Positions 18,133-26,832 are shown, counted from the stretch's first letter. The stretch is 64,000 nucleotides of DNA from Scatosoma sp045660265 (GCA_045660265.1 JAZRDM010000069.1:1-64000); one strand, 5' to 3'. Notes: generated by a model from the sequence alone, not told the origin. A program made the numbers and translations.

Positions 18133-19287
18133 ATGAAAAAGTTGGCCTTATTATTGCCCGCAATGAGAATAGGGGGAGCGGAGAAAATTGCGTTGAATTT
18201 TCTAGATGATTTAACTAAGCATTATGATGTTACATTGGTCTTAAATAAAATTGAAGGTGAGTTATTGTCTAAAGTTCAAACAAGGGTAACAATTTGTGAG
18301 GATAGGTTATCAACGTTTAATGAGATTTTTAAAGCTGATTTAAAACGATTACATATTATCAATATAATAAAAGATATTTTTTATTATATTTGTGTTAAAT
18401 TAAAATGCAGGAAAGAGCGGAATTATCGATATTTAATTAAGAGAACGCCTTGGAATTTGGGTAAGTTCGATATAGCAATTGCTTATGTCGCAAATGTGTC
18501 TACGCAGATATTTTCTTTGGCGGATAGAGTTCAGGCGGATAAAAAAATTGCATGGATTCATGGTGAAACGACAGAGTTACAAGATATTGCATTATACAAT
18601 GATTGCTATAAAGGATTTGATAAAATTTTTACTGTTTCAAGAGTAACATATTTTCACTTTATTAAAAAATTTCCTAAATGTAAAGATCTTGTTGATGTTT
18701 ATTATAATCCGATTAAACCAGAGGAAATATTACGTTTGGCGGAAGAGCCAATGCAAGATGTAATGTCCTCTGAAAAAGTAAATATTGTTTCAGTGGGGCG
18801 TATAACACCTGAAAAGGGATTTGATATGTTGCCAGAAATAGTTTCGATTTTAAGAAAACGTAATCATAGAATTCATTGGTGGCTTATTGGAGACGGCACA
18901 GAATTAAACAAAATAAAGGAAAAGGCGAAAACTTTAAATGTTGAAGACTATATTTCATTTTTAGGAATGAAAAATAATCCTTATCCATATATAAAAAATG
19001 GTGATATTTATGTTCAGCCATCATATGAAGAAGGGTATAGTACTACAATTTGTGAAGCTGGGATTTTGGGAAAGGCGATTATAGGAACTACAACGTCTGG
19101 AGGAATTCGTGAGCAGATAGTTGAAGGAGAAAGTGCACTGTTGGCGGATCCAAACCCCGAAGCGCTTGTGGAAAAGATAGATACCTTGATATTAAATCCA
19201 GCGATAAAAGTCTTATTAGAACGTGAGGTGCAAAAAATTGATTTTTCTAATAGAGATGAAATTGATAAATTGATAAAAGGAGTTTGA
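18133..19287 (+). CDS. glycosyltransferase family 4
   Basis: This 384-aa GT-B enzyme begins with the acceptor-domain signature LLPAMRIGGAEKIALNFL. It then has KIAWIHGETTE, SVGRITPEKGFDML, and the donor-site sequence EEGYSTTICEAGILGKAI, in which EX7E is replaced by a variant typical of some capsule enzymes. It lies 7 bases after the flippase stop and one base before the acetyltransferase. Confidence 0.92.
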   Translation: MKKLALLLPAMRIGGAEKIALNFLDDLTKHYDVTLVLNKIEGELLSKVQTRVTICEDRLSTFNEIFKADLKRLHIINIIKDIFYYICVKLKCRKERNYRYLIKRTPWNLGKFDIAIAYVANVSTQIFSLADRVQADKKIAWIHGETTELQDIALYNDCYKGFDKIFTVSRVTYFHFIKKFPKCKDLVDVYYNPIKPEEILRLAEEPMQDVMSSEKVNIVSVGRITPEKGFDMLPEIVSILRKRNHRIHWWLIGDGTELNKIKEKAKTLNVEDYISFLGMKNNPYPYIKNGDIYVQPSYEEGYSTTICEAGILGKAIIGTTTSGGIREQIVEGESALLADPNPEALVEKIDTLILNPAIKVLLEREVQKIDFSNRDEIDKLIKGV

Positions 19288-19288
19288 T

Positions 19289-19846
19289 ATGCTTTTAAAA
19301 AGAATATGGCGAAAATTATTTCCAAAAAAATTTACAATAGAAGAACTATCAATGATACAATGCAATAAATTGCGGGCAGAGGGGGCGTCTATAGGAAAAA
19401 ATGTTGATATACTTAATTCTCGAATTGAAGGTGGTGCCATTGCTGGTTTGTTAACGATAGGTGATAATGTTACGATTACTGGTGTGCAGATTCTCTTGCA
19501 TGATGCAAGTACTTATAAAACACTGGGCTGGACGAAAGTTGGGGAAGTAAGGATTGGGGATAATGTATTTATTGGTATAAATTCAATTATTTTACCTAAT
19601 GTACATATTGGTTCTAATGTTATCATAGGTGCTGGCTGTGTTGTTGCAAAAGATATACCAGATAATTCAGTGGTGGTTGGAAATCCGGCTAGAGTAATTG
19701 GTTCTTTTGATGCTTATATAGATAGACAAAAGAAAAAAATGCAGGAAGAGGTATGTATAGATCATACGTTATTTGAATTGAATAAAGACGCGCATGGGGA
19801 TGAAATAAATAAATTAAAATCTAATGGCGTTGGCTTTGTGAGATGA
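19289..19846 (+). CDS. left-handed beta-helix (hexapeptide repeat) O-acyltransferase
   Basis: This 185-aa protein has hexapeptide repeats forming a left-handed beta-helix: IGDNVTITGVQ, VRIGDNVFIGINSIILPNV and IGAGCVVAKDI. It ends its catalytic domain with the VVGNPARVI motif of the LacA/CysE/WecH-type acetyltransferase family. LHDASTY probably holds the catalytic His. It would O-acetylate a sugar of the repeat unit. It is the last gene of the AT-rich block; after it come a 72-base gap and a new promoter. Confidence 0.9.
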   Translation: MLLKRIWRKLFPKKFTIEELSMIQCNKLRAEGASIGKNVDILNSRIEGGAIAGLLTIGDNVTITGVQILLHDASTYKTLGWTKVGEVRIGDNVFIGINSIILPNVHIGSNVIIGAGCVVAKDIPDNSVVVGNPARVIGSFDAYIDRQKKKMQEEVCIDHTLFELNKDAHGDEINKLKSNGVGFVR

Positions 19847-19851
19847 GTTAA

Positions 19852-19880
19852 TTAAGATAGAAAACTATATTTAATATAAT
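19852..19880 (+). promoter_or_regulatory. Internal promoter before capE
   Basis: TTAAGA (19852-19857) and TATAAT (19875-19880) are 17 bases apart in the only sizeable gap between the acyltransferase and capE. It could transcribe the UDP-FucNAc genes independently of the upstream cassette. Confidence 0.55.
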
Positions 19881-19918
19881 GCACTAGCAGTCGAATGATT
19901 GAAAGGAGATGAATAATT

Positions 19919-20956
19919 ATGTCGCTTTTTACGAATAAAACATTACTTATTACAGGCGGTACGGGTTCGTTTGGTAACGCCGTATTAAATAGATTTTTGA
20001 AAACGGATATCGGTGAAATTCGTATTTTCTCTCGAGATGAGAAAAAACAGGACGATATGCGCCATGAGTTTCAGGCAAAGATGCCCGAAGTCGCTGAAAA
20101 AATTAAATTCTATGTCGGCGACGTGCGCGATATTGCAAGCGTTAGAAACGCTATGCACGGCGTCGATTACATATTTCATGCGGCAGCGTTAAAACAAGTG
20201 CCTTCTTGTGAATTTTTCCCTATCGAAGCGGTAAAAACAAACGTTTTAGGAACGGAAAACGTATTGACTGCGGCCATTGAAGCAGGCGTTAAAAACATTG
20301 TTTGCCTTTCGACGGATAAGGCGGCTTATCCCGTAAATGCAATGGGGACAAGCAAGGCAATGATGGAAAAAGTTATTGTTGCAAAATCGCGCACGGTATC
20401 GCCTGAAAAGACAAAAATTTGCTGCACTCGTTACGGCAACGTAATGTGTTCGCGCGGATCGGTTATTCCGCTTTGGATTGACCAAATTAGAGCAGGAAAG
20501 CCGATCACAATTACCGACCCCACTATGACAAGATTTATTATGTCGTTAGAAGAAGCGGTGGATTTGGTATTGTTTGCATTTGAACACGGTGAAAGCGGTG
20601 ATATTCTTGTACAAAAAGCGCCTGCATGTACCATTAAAACGCAAGCGGAAGCAGTATGTGAACTGTTTGGCGGAGATAAAAATAATATCAAAGTAATCGG
20701 TATCCGTCACGGTGAAAAGATGTATGAAACGCTTTTAACGAACGAAGAATGTGCAAATGCTATTGACCTTGGAAATTTCTATCGTGTTCCTTGCGATAAA
20801 CGTGGGTTAAATTACGATAAATATTTCAATAACGGGGATGTGGAGCGTAATCCTTTGACAGAATTTAACTCTAACAATACACAGTTATTAACGGTGGGAG
20901 AAACGAAGGCAAAGATTGCTTCGTTGCAATATATCCAAGACGAATTAAAAAAATAA
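19919..20956 (+). CDS. capE: UDP-GlcNAc 4,6-dehydratase / 5-epimerase, CapE-like
   Basis: This 345-aa short-chain dehydrogenase/reductase is the first enzyme of UDP-N-acetyl-L-fucosamine synthesis, converting UDP-GlcNAc to a 4-keto-6-deoxy-talose/ido derivative. The NAD-binding motif GGTGSFG is at residues 13-19. The CapE/FnlA signature LSTDKAAYPVNAMGTSKAM has Met where most dehydratases have the catalytic Tyr, which is normal for this family. AALKQVPSCEFFP and GEKMYETL also fit. SD GAAAGGAG is at about 19900. With capF and capG following, the assignment to the FucNAc pathway is firm. Confidence 0.93.
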   Translation: MSLFTNKTLLITGGTGSFGNAVLNRFLKTDIGEIRIFSRDEKKQDDMRHEFQAKMPEVAEKIKFYVGDVRDIASVRNAMHGVDYIFHAAALKQVPSCEFFPIEAVKTNVLGTENVLTAAIEAGVKNIVCLSTDKAAYPVNAMGTSKAMMEKVIVAKSRTVSPEKTKICCTRYGNVMCSRGSVIPLWIDQIRAGKPITITDPTMTRFIMSLEEAVDLVLFAFEHGESGDILVQKAPACTIKTQAEAVCELFGGDKNNIKVIGIRHGEKMYETLLTNEECANAIDLGNFYRVPCDKRGLNYDKYFNNGDVERNPLTEFNSNNTQLLTVGETKAKIASLQYIQDELKK

Positions 20957-20965
20957 GGACAAGCT

Positions 20966-22168
20966 ATGAAAATACTCGTTACAGGGGCGAAAGGCTTTGT
21001 AGGGAAAAACCTTTGCGCCGCTTTGAAAAACTTAAAAGACGGGAAAGATAAAACCCGTCCTGCGTTGTCGGTTGAAGAAATTTTTGAATACGATATCGAC
21101 AGCAATCCTGCGGATTTGGAAACGTACTGCGAGCAAGTGGACTTTGTGTTTAACCTTGCGGGGGTCAATCGTCCGCAAGCGCAAGAAGAATTTATGCAAG
21201 GCAATTTTGGCTTTGCCTCGACTTTGTTGGATACGCTTAAGAAGTATAACAACAAATGTCCCGTAATGCTTTCCTCGTCCATTCAGGCGACGTTAATCGG
21301 TCGTTATGCTGACGGAGAATATGGTAAAAGTAAGAAGGCGGGCGAGGAGCTTTTCTTCGATTATATGGCGAATGGTGGGGGGCAGGTATGCGTTTATCGT
21401 TTCCCTAACTTATTTGGTAAGTGGTGTAGACCTAACTACAATAGCGCCGTTGCAACCTTTTGCAACAACATCGCAAACGATTTGCCGATAACCGTCAACG
21501 ATAGGGCGATTGAACTGGAATTGCTTTATATCGACGATTTAGTGGCGGAAATGCTTGATTTATTAGAAGGCAAAGGGCATCGCTGCAATTATGATGATTT
21601 AATGCCGGTACAAAGCGAAAACGGCAGATATTATTACGCGCCGCTTACGCATAAAGTAACGCTTGGAGAAATTGTAGACTTGTTATATACATTCCGCAAG
21701 CAAAGCGAAACGCTGATTATTCCTGAAATTCCTAATAATAGCTTCGCGAAGAAATTATATTCGACTTATCTAAGTTATTTGCCTCAAGAAAAAGTGGCGT
21801 TTGATTTAAAAATGAACGAAGATGCGCGCGGTAGTTTCACAGAGCTTTTAAAAACGGAAAAATGCGGACAAGTATCTATTAATATTTCCAAACCTGGCAT
21901 TACAAAAGGACAACATTGGCATCATACCAAGTGGGAATTCTTCATTGTGGTTGCGGGTAAGGGCTTGATACAGCAACGTAAAATTGGGACGGATGAAGTT
22001 TTAAACTTTGAAGTAAGCGGTGATAAAATCCAAGCTGTACATATGTTACCTGGATATACGCACAACATTATCAATCTTTCCGATACGGAAAATTTGGTAA
22101 CGGTAATGTGGGCGAACGAGCAATTTGATTCCAACCATCCTGATACGTTTTTTGAAATTGTAGAGTAA
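20966..22168 (+). CDS. capF: CapF-like bifunctional reductase/epimerase
   Basis: This 400-aa protein has an N-terminal SDR domain (GAKGFVGKN at 7-15, NLAGVNRPQ, EYGKSKKAGE) and a C-terminal cupin domain. GQHWHHTKWEFF in the cupin carries probable zinc ligands. This is the CapF/FnlB fusion that epimerises and reduces the CapE product to UDP-N-acetyl-6-deoxy-L-talosamine. It starts 9 bases after capE, and the length agrees with staphylococcal CapF (about 370-400 aa). Confidence 0.93.
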   Translation: MKILVTGAKGFVGKNLCAALKNLKDGKDKTRPALSVEEIFEYDIDSNPADLETYCEQVDFVFNLAGVNRPQAQEEFMQGNFGFASTLLDTLKKYNNKCPVMLSSSIQATLIGRYADGEYGKSKKAGEELFFDYMANGGGQVCVYRFPNLFGKWCRPNYNSAVATFCNNIANDLPITVNDRAIELELLYIDDLVAEMLDLLEGKGHRCNYDDLMPVQSENGRYYYAPLTHKVTLGEIVDLLYTFRKQSETLIIPEIPNNSFAKKLYSTYLSYLPQEKVAFDLKMNEDARGSFTELLKTEKCGQVSINISKPGITKGQHWHHTKWEFFIVVAGKGLIQQRKIGTDEVLNFEVSGDKIQAVHMLPGYTHNIINLSDTENLVTVMWANEQFDSNHPDTFFEIVE

Positions 22169-22197
22169 AGGTTATACCATATACGAGGTGAAATAAA

Positions 22198-23388
22198 ATG
22201 GAAACGAAAATTAGATTAGATTATTCGGACGTAAAGTTTAAAGATAACGGTAAGTTAAAGCTTTTGATTATCGTGGGTACTCGCCCTGAAATTATTCGTT
22301 TGGCGGCGGTAATTAATAAGTGCCGTCAATACTTTGATTGCATTCTTGCACATACGGGGCAAAACTACGATTATAACTTGAATGGTGTATTTTTCAAGGA
22401 TTTGAAGCTTGCAGACCCCGAAGTGTATATGGATGCGGTAGGTGATGATCTTGGTGCGACGGTGGGTAATATTATCAACTGTTCTTATAAATTGATGGCG
22501 GCTTGTAAGCCTGATGCGTTGTTAATTTTGGGGGACACGAATAGCTGTTTATCTGCAATCCCTGCAAAACGTTTGCATATTCCTATTTTTCATATGGAAG
22601 CAGGAAATCGTTGCAAGGACGAGTGCTTGCCCGAAGAAACCAACCGCCGTATTGTCGATATCATTTCCGACGTTAACTTAGCGTATTCCGAGCACGCTCG
22701 CAGATATCTTGCTGATTGCGGTCTGCCCAAAGAAAGAACGTATGTTACGGGTTCTCCGATGGCGGAAGTTTTACATAATAACCTTGCAGAAATTGAGGCA
22801 AGCGACGTACTTACGCGTCTTGGTTTAGAGCCTAAAAAATATATCTTGCTTTCTGCGCATAGAGAAGAAAATATTGACACGGAAAAGAATTTTATTTCCT
22901 TGTTTACTGCGATCAATAAGCTTGCGGAAAAGTATGATATGCCTATCTTGTATAGCTGTCATCCAAGAAGCAAAAAGCGTTTGGAAGCAAGCGGCTTTAA
23001 GCTTGATAAGCGCGTGATTCAAAATCAGCCTTTGGGATTCCACGATTACAACAATTTACAAATGAACGCATTTGCGGTGGTGTCGGATAGCGGTACGTTG
23101 CCTGAAGAAAGCTCTTTCTTCACGAGTATCGGCAAGCCTTTCCCCGCGGTATGTATCCGTACAAGTACAGAACGCCCCGAAGCATTGGATAAGGCGTGCT
23201 TTGTGCTTGCGGGCATTGATGAAAAACATCTTTTGCAAGCGGTGGAAACGGCTGTGGATTTAACGAACGATGACAATCACGGAATTCCCGTGCCTGATTA
23301 CGTAGAAGAAAACGTATCGACGAAGGTTGTTAAGATTATTCAATCGTATACAGGCGTTGTCGATAAAATGGTGTGGAGAAAGTTCTAA
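22198..23388 (+). CDS. capG: UDP-N-acetyl-L-talosamine 2-epimerase (CapG/FnlC-like)
   Basis: This 396-aa non-hydrolysing UDP-HexNAc 2-epimerase family protein carries VGTRPEIIRLA, AHTGQNYDYN, HMEAGNRCKDECLPEE and SAHREENID. Placed directly after capE and capF, it should catalyse the final epimerisation to UDP-L-FucNAc rather than act as a WecB/MnaA UDP-GlcNAc 2-epimerase. The SD is a GAGGTG about 9 bases before the ATG. Confidence 0.92.
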   Translation: METKIRLDYSDVKFKDNGKLKLLIIVGTRPEIIRLAAVINKCRQYFDCILAHTGQNYDYNLNGVFFKDLKLADPEVYMDAVGDDLGATVGNIINCSYKLMAACKPDALLILGDTNSCLSAIPAKRLHIPIFHMEAGNRCKDECLPEETNRRIVDIISDVNLAYSEHARRYLADCGLPKERTYVTGSPMAEVLHNNLAEIEASDVLTRLGLEPKKYILLSAHREENIDTEKNFISLFTAINKLAEKYDMPILYSCHPRSKKRLEASGFKLDKRVIQNQPLGFHDYNNLQMNAFAVVSDSGTLPEESSFFTSIGKPFPAVCIRTSTERPEALDKACFVLAGIDEKHLLQAVETAVDLTNDDNHGIPVPDYVEENVSTKVVKIIQSYTGVVDKMVWRKF

Positions 23389-23413
23389 AAATTGATTGAG
23401 TGGGGGCAGGTAC

Positions 23414-24586
23414 GTGACGAATACGGAAAAGTTCTTTGTCGAGTGCGTAAAAAGGGGGATAAAAGACGAGAAAATTGAGTTGATTCCCGACGAGCTTGAC
23501 TATAAACAATTTTATAATCTTTGCACATCGCATTCAATGAGCGTCGTTGTCTTTAAAGCGCTTGAAAACGTAAAAGATAATTTACATCCGCAGTTTTTAG
23601 CGGCGTTGCAAAAATCGGTTCATCGTTACGTAATGCTAGACGTACAAGGCGAATACGATATTAATACCGTTTTGACTGCCTTTGAAGAACGGGGGATTAA
23701 ACATATGCCCCTTAAAGGATATCATTTAAAAAAATTGTATCCTTCGACGGATATGCGCTATGCATCCGATTGCGACGTATTGATAGACGTTGCGCAATTA
23801 AAAGAAGTACGGGCTTTAGTAGAAGAGCTTGGGCTTGCAACAAAACGCCACGACGAGCATCATGATATTGTGTATTATCCTGAAACAAAAACGGTTTTTG
23901 AGTTACATAAAACGATTTTTGTTGGGCCATTAGAAAAATATTTCGGTGTGGAAAATAAAGGCTTTGATAGGGCTCATGTGAGAGAAGGATATCAATACTT
24001 CTATGAAATGGACCGTGAAAGATTTTATATTTCTTTACTTGGTCATTCAGCGTATCATTTTGCGGAAAGCGCTGGCGTGGGGATTCGTCATTTAACGGAT
24101 ATCTATTTATATCGTAAAGCGTACGACTTAAATGAAGAGTATTTGAACGTAGAGCTTGATAAATGCGGTTTGCGGCAATTCAAAGACGAGTTTGAAAACG
24201 TGTCTGCGTATTTCTTTGAATGTGCGGAAGCGGACGAATTTACGCAAAAACTCGCAAAGCATATTTTGGAATCGTCTTTGCTTGCAAACGCAGAAAAAAA
24301 ATCCGCGTCCGACGTAGCGGCAAATACAAACAATAATGATGAAAAAGCAAAATCCCGTTCGATTTTGCGTAAGATTTTTTTGCCAACAGAGCAAATGAAA
24401 TTTACTTATCCCGTTTTAAAAAAGGCGATTTGGTTGTTGCCGATTTTTCACGTTGTGCGTTGGGTGCAAGTTGTTTTCACCCGACCAAAAGCCATCGGGC
24501 AATTAAAGAAAATAAATGAAGTTGCAACGGATGATTTGGCTTATATGAAAGAAATTCGAGGGGGATTAGGAATTAACCATCTTTAA
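23414..24586 (+). CDS. nucleotidyltransferase family protein (NTP_transf_5-like)
   Basis: This 390-aa protein resembles the uncharacterised nucleotidyltransferase family found in polysaccharide and peptide-modification loci. The core is HMPLKGYHLKKLYP followed by DMRYASDCDVLID, giving the K-G and DxD pattern expected of a nucleotidyltransferase fold. The C-terminal third is basic and hydrophobic (IWLLPIFHVVRWVQVVF), possibly membrane-associated. A GTG at 23414 is chosen; the in-frame TTG at 23396 has no SD. The start is preceded by GGGGGCAGGTAC rather than a canonical SD. Role in the polymer is unknown. Confidence 0.8.
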   Translation: MTNTEKFFVECVKRGIKDEKIELIPDELDYKQFYNLCTSHSMSVVVFKALENVKDNLHPQFLAALQKSVHRYVMLDVQGEYDINTVLTAFEERGIKHMPLKGYHLKKLYPSTDMRYASDCDVLIDVAQLKEVRALVEELGLATKRHDEHHDIVYYPETKTVFELHKTIFVGPLEKYFGVENKGFDRAHVREGYQYFYEMDRERFYISLLGHSAYHFAESAGVGIRHLTDIYLYRKAYDLNEEYLNVELDKCGLRQFKDEFENVSAYFFECAEADEFTQKLAKHILESSLLANAEKKSASDVAANTNNNDEKAKSRSILRKIFLPTEQMKFTYPVLKKAIWLLPIFHVVRWVQVVFTRPKAIGQLKKINEVATDDLAYMKEIRGGLGINHL

Positions 24587-24600
24587 GTAAAATGCAATAA

Positions 24601-24627
24601 AAAGCCACCAATTTGGGTGGCTTTTGT
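24601..24627 (+). terminator. Rho-independent terminator of the polysaccharide locus
   Basis: AAAGCCACC (24601-24609) pairs with GGTGGCTTT (24616-24624), followed by T. It lies 15 bases after the last gene stop. Confidence 0.9.
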
Positions 24628-24638
24628 TGGTGACTCGT

Positions 24639-24686
24639 AACCAACCTAAATCAAATCTTTAAGTAATTCTCTTAAAGTTGGTTTTT
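24639..24686 (+). terminator. Tandem terminator-like hairpin
   Basis: AACCAA (24639-24644) pairs with TTGGTT (24678-24683), with an inner CTTTAAG/CTTAAAG stem, then T's. The rest of the gap to 24908 holds a short GCGG/CCGC hairpin with a T run (about 24730-24751) and one arm of the inverted repeat described separately. No gene was seen. Confidence 0.6.
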
Positions 24687-24908
24687 ACTTTTAGAATAAC
24701 ACGCTCCTTTCTCCTGTCAAGAGTCTTTCGCGGCATAAACCGCCGTTTTTTGCGTGATTTTATATAGGGTAGATATTTATTCAAAGAAAAAAGAAAAGCG
24801 TTCCCATGACAAAGGGAAATACCTTAAAAACTATTTTAGAAAATGAAACAACCTAAATCGAACCTTTTTGACTTCTTTATGCTGATTAAGAAACGTATTG
24901 CAAAAATA

Positions 24909-25481
24909 TTACGCGTTATTATAGCCAACGCAAGATTTGATAATTTTAATTAAATCGTCTATTTCCGTTATGCAATCTAACTCTATCCATTTACGCACAA
25001 TGCCTGCAACGCCTTGCGTAAAAAATTCGAGATTATATATTCTTTGCGTTTCATCTTCTAAAAATTGTGCGATAGCAGGATAAAAAATGCTGTCATACAT
25101 TTTTCGATAAACCCGTTCGCTTTGAAATAAATGCGGCTTTTGATGTACTAACTTCAAAATTCGCTTATTCCTTTTGCAAAAATCCAAATAAGGAATCAGC
25201 TGTTCTTCTGTGATTAAAAAAGCATCTTCTTTTGACTTAATTACATACGGAATTTCCACGGGAAACGAGTTTATAAATTCTTTGTTAAGATTTTCGAGCG
25301 TTTCTTCCAAAAGTTCATAAATATTATCATAATGCAAATAAAATGTAGAACGATTCACGCCTGCTTTTTGTGTGATTTCGGTTATGGATATAAAATCAAT
25401 ATCCTTTTTTTCAAGCAACGCCAATAACGCTTGATTCATAAGTCGTGCGGTATAAAAATATTTGCTTTCGTTTTTATTCAT
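24909..25481 (-). CDS. TetR/AcrR family transcriptional regulator
   Basis: This 190-aa repressor-type protein has a TetR N-terminal HTH at residues about 10-55 (ISITEITQKAGVNRSTFYLHY). The C-terminal ligand-binding domain resembles the group represented by DhaS/TetR_C-like proteins. It is the last gene of a three-gene minus-strand operon and overlaps the membrane protein gene by 8 bases, so it probably regulates that operon. Ligand unknown. Confidence 0.92.
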   Translation of the reverse strand: MNKNESKYFYTARLMNQALLALLEKKDIDFISITEITQKAGVNRSTFYLHYDNIYELLEETLENLNKEFINSFPVEIPYVIKSKEDAFLITEEQLIPYLDFCKRNKRILKLVHQKPHLFQSERVYRKMYDSIFYPAIAQFLEDETQRIYNLEFFTQGVAGIVRKWIELDCITEIDDLIKIIKSCVGYNNA

Positions 25482-26121
25482 TTTTTAACACCTTTAAGTC
25501 ATTATTTGCTTTTTTAATCATAAGAATGGCGCATACAATTATAAATATTGCGACAACACCACTTAAAATAGGTAAAATAATACTCCGTAAACACTCATTA
25601 TCACTACCAAATGTTGCAAGCATAGTGTTTGTCAACGTTAACATAGAAACGCTGGCGGAAATTAAGCTTATCACTTTTACGCAAGAATAAACATATTCGT
25701 TTTTCTTCAAATACCTTACGATATTAACAATGGCAATCGTTAACGCGGAAAAGGTATAAGCAGCAAGCGTTATCACTATAATTTCGTGATATTTTGCGTA
25801 TGGCGCGGTATAAATCAAAAGAAATATCATTACCGAAACTACCAAATTTAGTAAAAGCAAGAAGTAACCACAAGCACGCATAATCAATATTTTTTTACGC
25901 AAAGAACTTTTGGGATTTGTTTCAAAAAATATAAAAATGCGCGCAGTGGAAAGTAATGTGTAGTAGAGTGACATAACAAAAAACCATTTTGAAAAATACA
26001 CCTGACTTACAATAAATAAAAAGATTGCATATCCAAAATTAAAAATAAGCGATATAAGCAAAAACAACTTTATTCTAAATTCTATATTGTCTTTAATTTT
26101 TTTCAAAAAGTCTGAAAACAT
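25474..26121 (-). CDS. hypothetical membrane protein, about six membrane segments
   Basis: I do not recognise this 215-aa protein. It shows about six hydrophobic segments arranged in pairs, starting LFLLISLIFNFGYAIFLFIV, with short charged loops. It has no transporter signature I can identify. It lies 2 bases downstream of the 118-aa gene and overlaps the TetR gene, so it is probably a target of that regulator. A permease-like or stress-related membrane function is possible but unproven. Confidence 0.8.
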   Translation of the reverse strand: MFSDFLKKIKDNIEFRIKLFLLISLIFNFGYAIFLFIVSQVYFSKWFFVMSLYYTLLSTARIFIFFETNPKSSLRKKILIMRACGYFLLLLNLVVSVMIFLLIYTAPYAKYHEIIVITLAAYTFSALTIAIVNIVRYLKKNEYVYSCVKVISLISASVSMLTLTNTMLATFGSDNECLRSIILPILSGVVAIFIIVCAILMIKKANNDLKVLKNE

Positions 26122-26123
26122 TT

Positions 26124-26480
26124 TTATTCATCGTTTGCAATTTCGTTTGCAAGTCTAATAATATCCGTGGCGTATTTGGCTTTGGATTTTGCTAATATTT
26201 TTTTATATAAAGGATAATTAACGCTTACCCCTAAAATACCAAGACAGCCAATAACAATGCCAAGTCCCATCATTAAAGGGCTACCTGTTCCAATTACGCC
26301 CATAGATAAACACATACCCGTTCCTAAAACAAGAGAAGAAATTACACCAAAGGTAAAAGTGAAAATATTTGCAGGATTTTTTGCTTGTGCATCTAACTTT
26401 TTCAAAGCTTTAACCTTTGAGGTTTGTTTGGGGGCATATTCGTTTGCGATTTGTTCCGCATAAATTTTATCAGTATTCAT
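26124..26480 (-). CDS. hypothetical protein with two membrane segments
   Basis: This 118-aa protein is not recognised. The first 35 residues are hydrophilic and lysine-rich. Two glycine-rich hydrophobic segments follow (IFTFTFGVISSLVLGTGMCL and MMGLGIVIGCLGILGVSV), then a basic tail. It is the first gene of the TetR operon, with an SD AAGGAG 8-9 bases before the ATG and a TATAAT box about 45 bases upstream. It may form a small complex with the 215-aa membrane protein. Confidence 0.78.
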   Translation of the reverse strand: MNTDKIYAEQIANEYAPKQTSKVKALKKLDAQAKNPANIFTFTFGVISSLVLGTGMCLSMGVIGTGSPLMMGLGIVIGCLGILGVSVNYPLYKKILAKSKAKYATDIIRLANEIANDE

Positions 26481-26659
26481 TTTGAAATCTCCTTAAAATA
26501 ATTTTCTTTTTCGGCTCGAGCAAGATTATTATAGCACAAAGAAGAAATTATTGCTACAACAAAATATATGGCAACTGTCGATTTGCAAAAAACGTAAAAA
26601 AATAGGTAATGGCACTACGGCGTGCGCTTGTTATATACGATTCGGCTTGCTTGAAAAAG

Positions 26660-26696
26660 AAAAATTGAACCCCTCTCATTTTTTGAGAGGAGTTCG
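26660..26696 (-). terminator. Terminator of the tRNA-Glu gene
   Basis: On the minus strand GAACTCCTCTC (26695-26685) pairs with GAGAGGGGTTC (26677-26667) and is followed by AATTTTT. It lies just downstream of tRNA-Glu. An apparent + strand ORF through it (26551-26751) is an artefact. Confidence 0.85.
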
Positions 26697-26710
26697 ATTT
26701 AGGTTGTTAC

Positions 26711-26785
26711 TGGTGACTCTATCGGGACTCGAACCCGAGTTTGCGCCGTGAGAGGGCGCCGTCCTAACCGCTAGACGATAGAGCC
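26711..26785 (-). tRNA. tRNA-Glu (CTC), CCA encoded
   Basis: Read on the minus strand, GGCTCTA pairs with TAGAGTC (one G-U), the discriminator is A and CCA is encoded. The anticodon stem GCGCC/GGCGC encloses the loop CTCTCAC with anticodon CTC. The T-arm has GGTTCGAGTCC. A promoter lies upstream and a terminator follows, so it is an independent single-tRNA unit. Confidence 0.95.
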
Positions 26786-26803
26786 ATATCTAATTGCTTA
26801 TGT

Positions 26804-26832
26804 AGTATAGCATATTTTTTGGAACGACGCAA
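26804..26832 (-). promoter_or_regulatory. Promoter of tRNA-Glu
   Basis: On the minus strand TTGCGT (26827-26832) and TATACT (26804-26809) are 17 bases apart, about 20 bases before the mature tRNA. Between 26833 and 27007 no feature was recognised. Confidence 0.7.

Larger units (their letters stand above)
24847..26708. repeat. 17-nt inverted repeat enclosing the TetR operon
   Basis: AACAACCTAAATCGAAC at 24847-24863 is the exact reverse complement of GTTCGATTTAGGTTGTT at 26692-26708. The arms are about 1.83 kb apart and enclose exactly three minus-strand genes. A related direct copy, CCAACCTAAATCAAAT, lies at 24641-24656. The right arm lies between the tRNA-Glu gene and its terminator. No transposase is present. 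Confidence 0.75.

Noticed and set aside
24632..24640. TGGTGACTC, matching the 3' end of tRNA-Glu, as an integration attachment site
   Set aside because: Only nine bases match, no integrase is present and there is no mobile-element cargo between the copies beyond three small genes. It is kept only as a side note to the inverted-repeat finding.
26551..26751. 66-codon + strand frame
   Set aside because: It runs through the tRNA-Glu terminator and into the tRNA gene itself.
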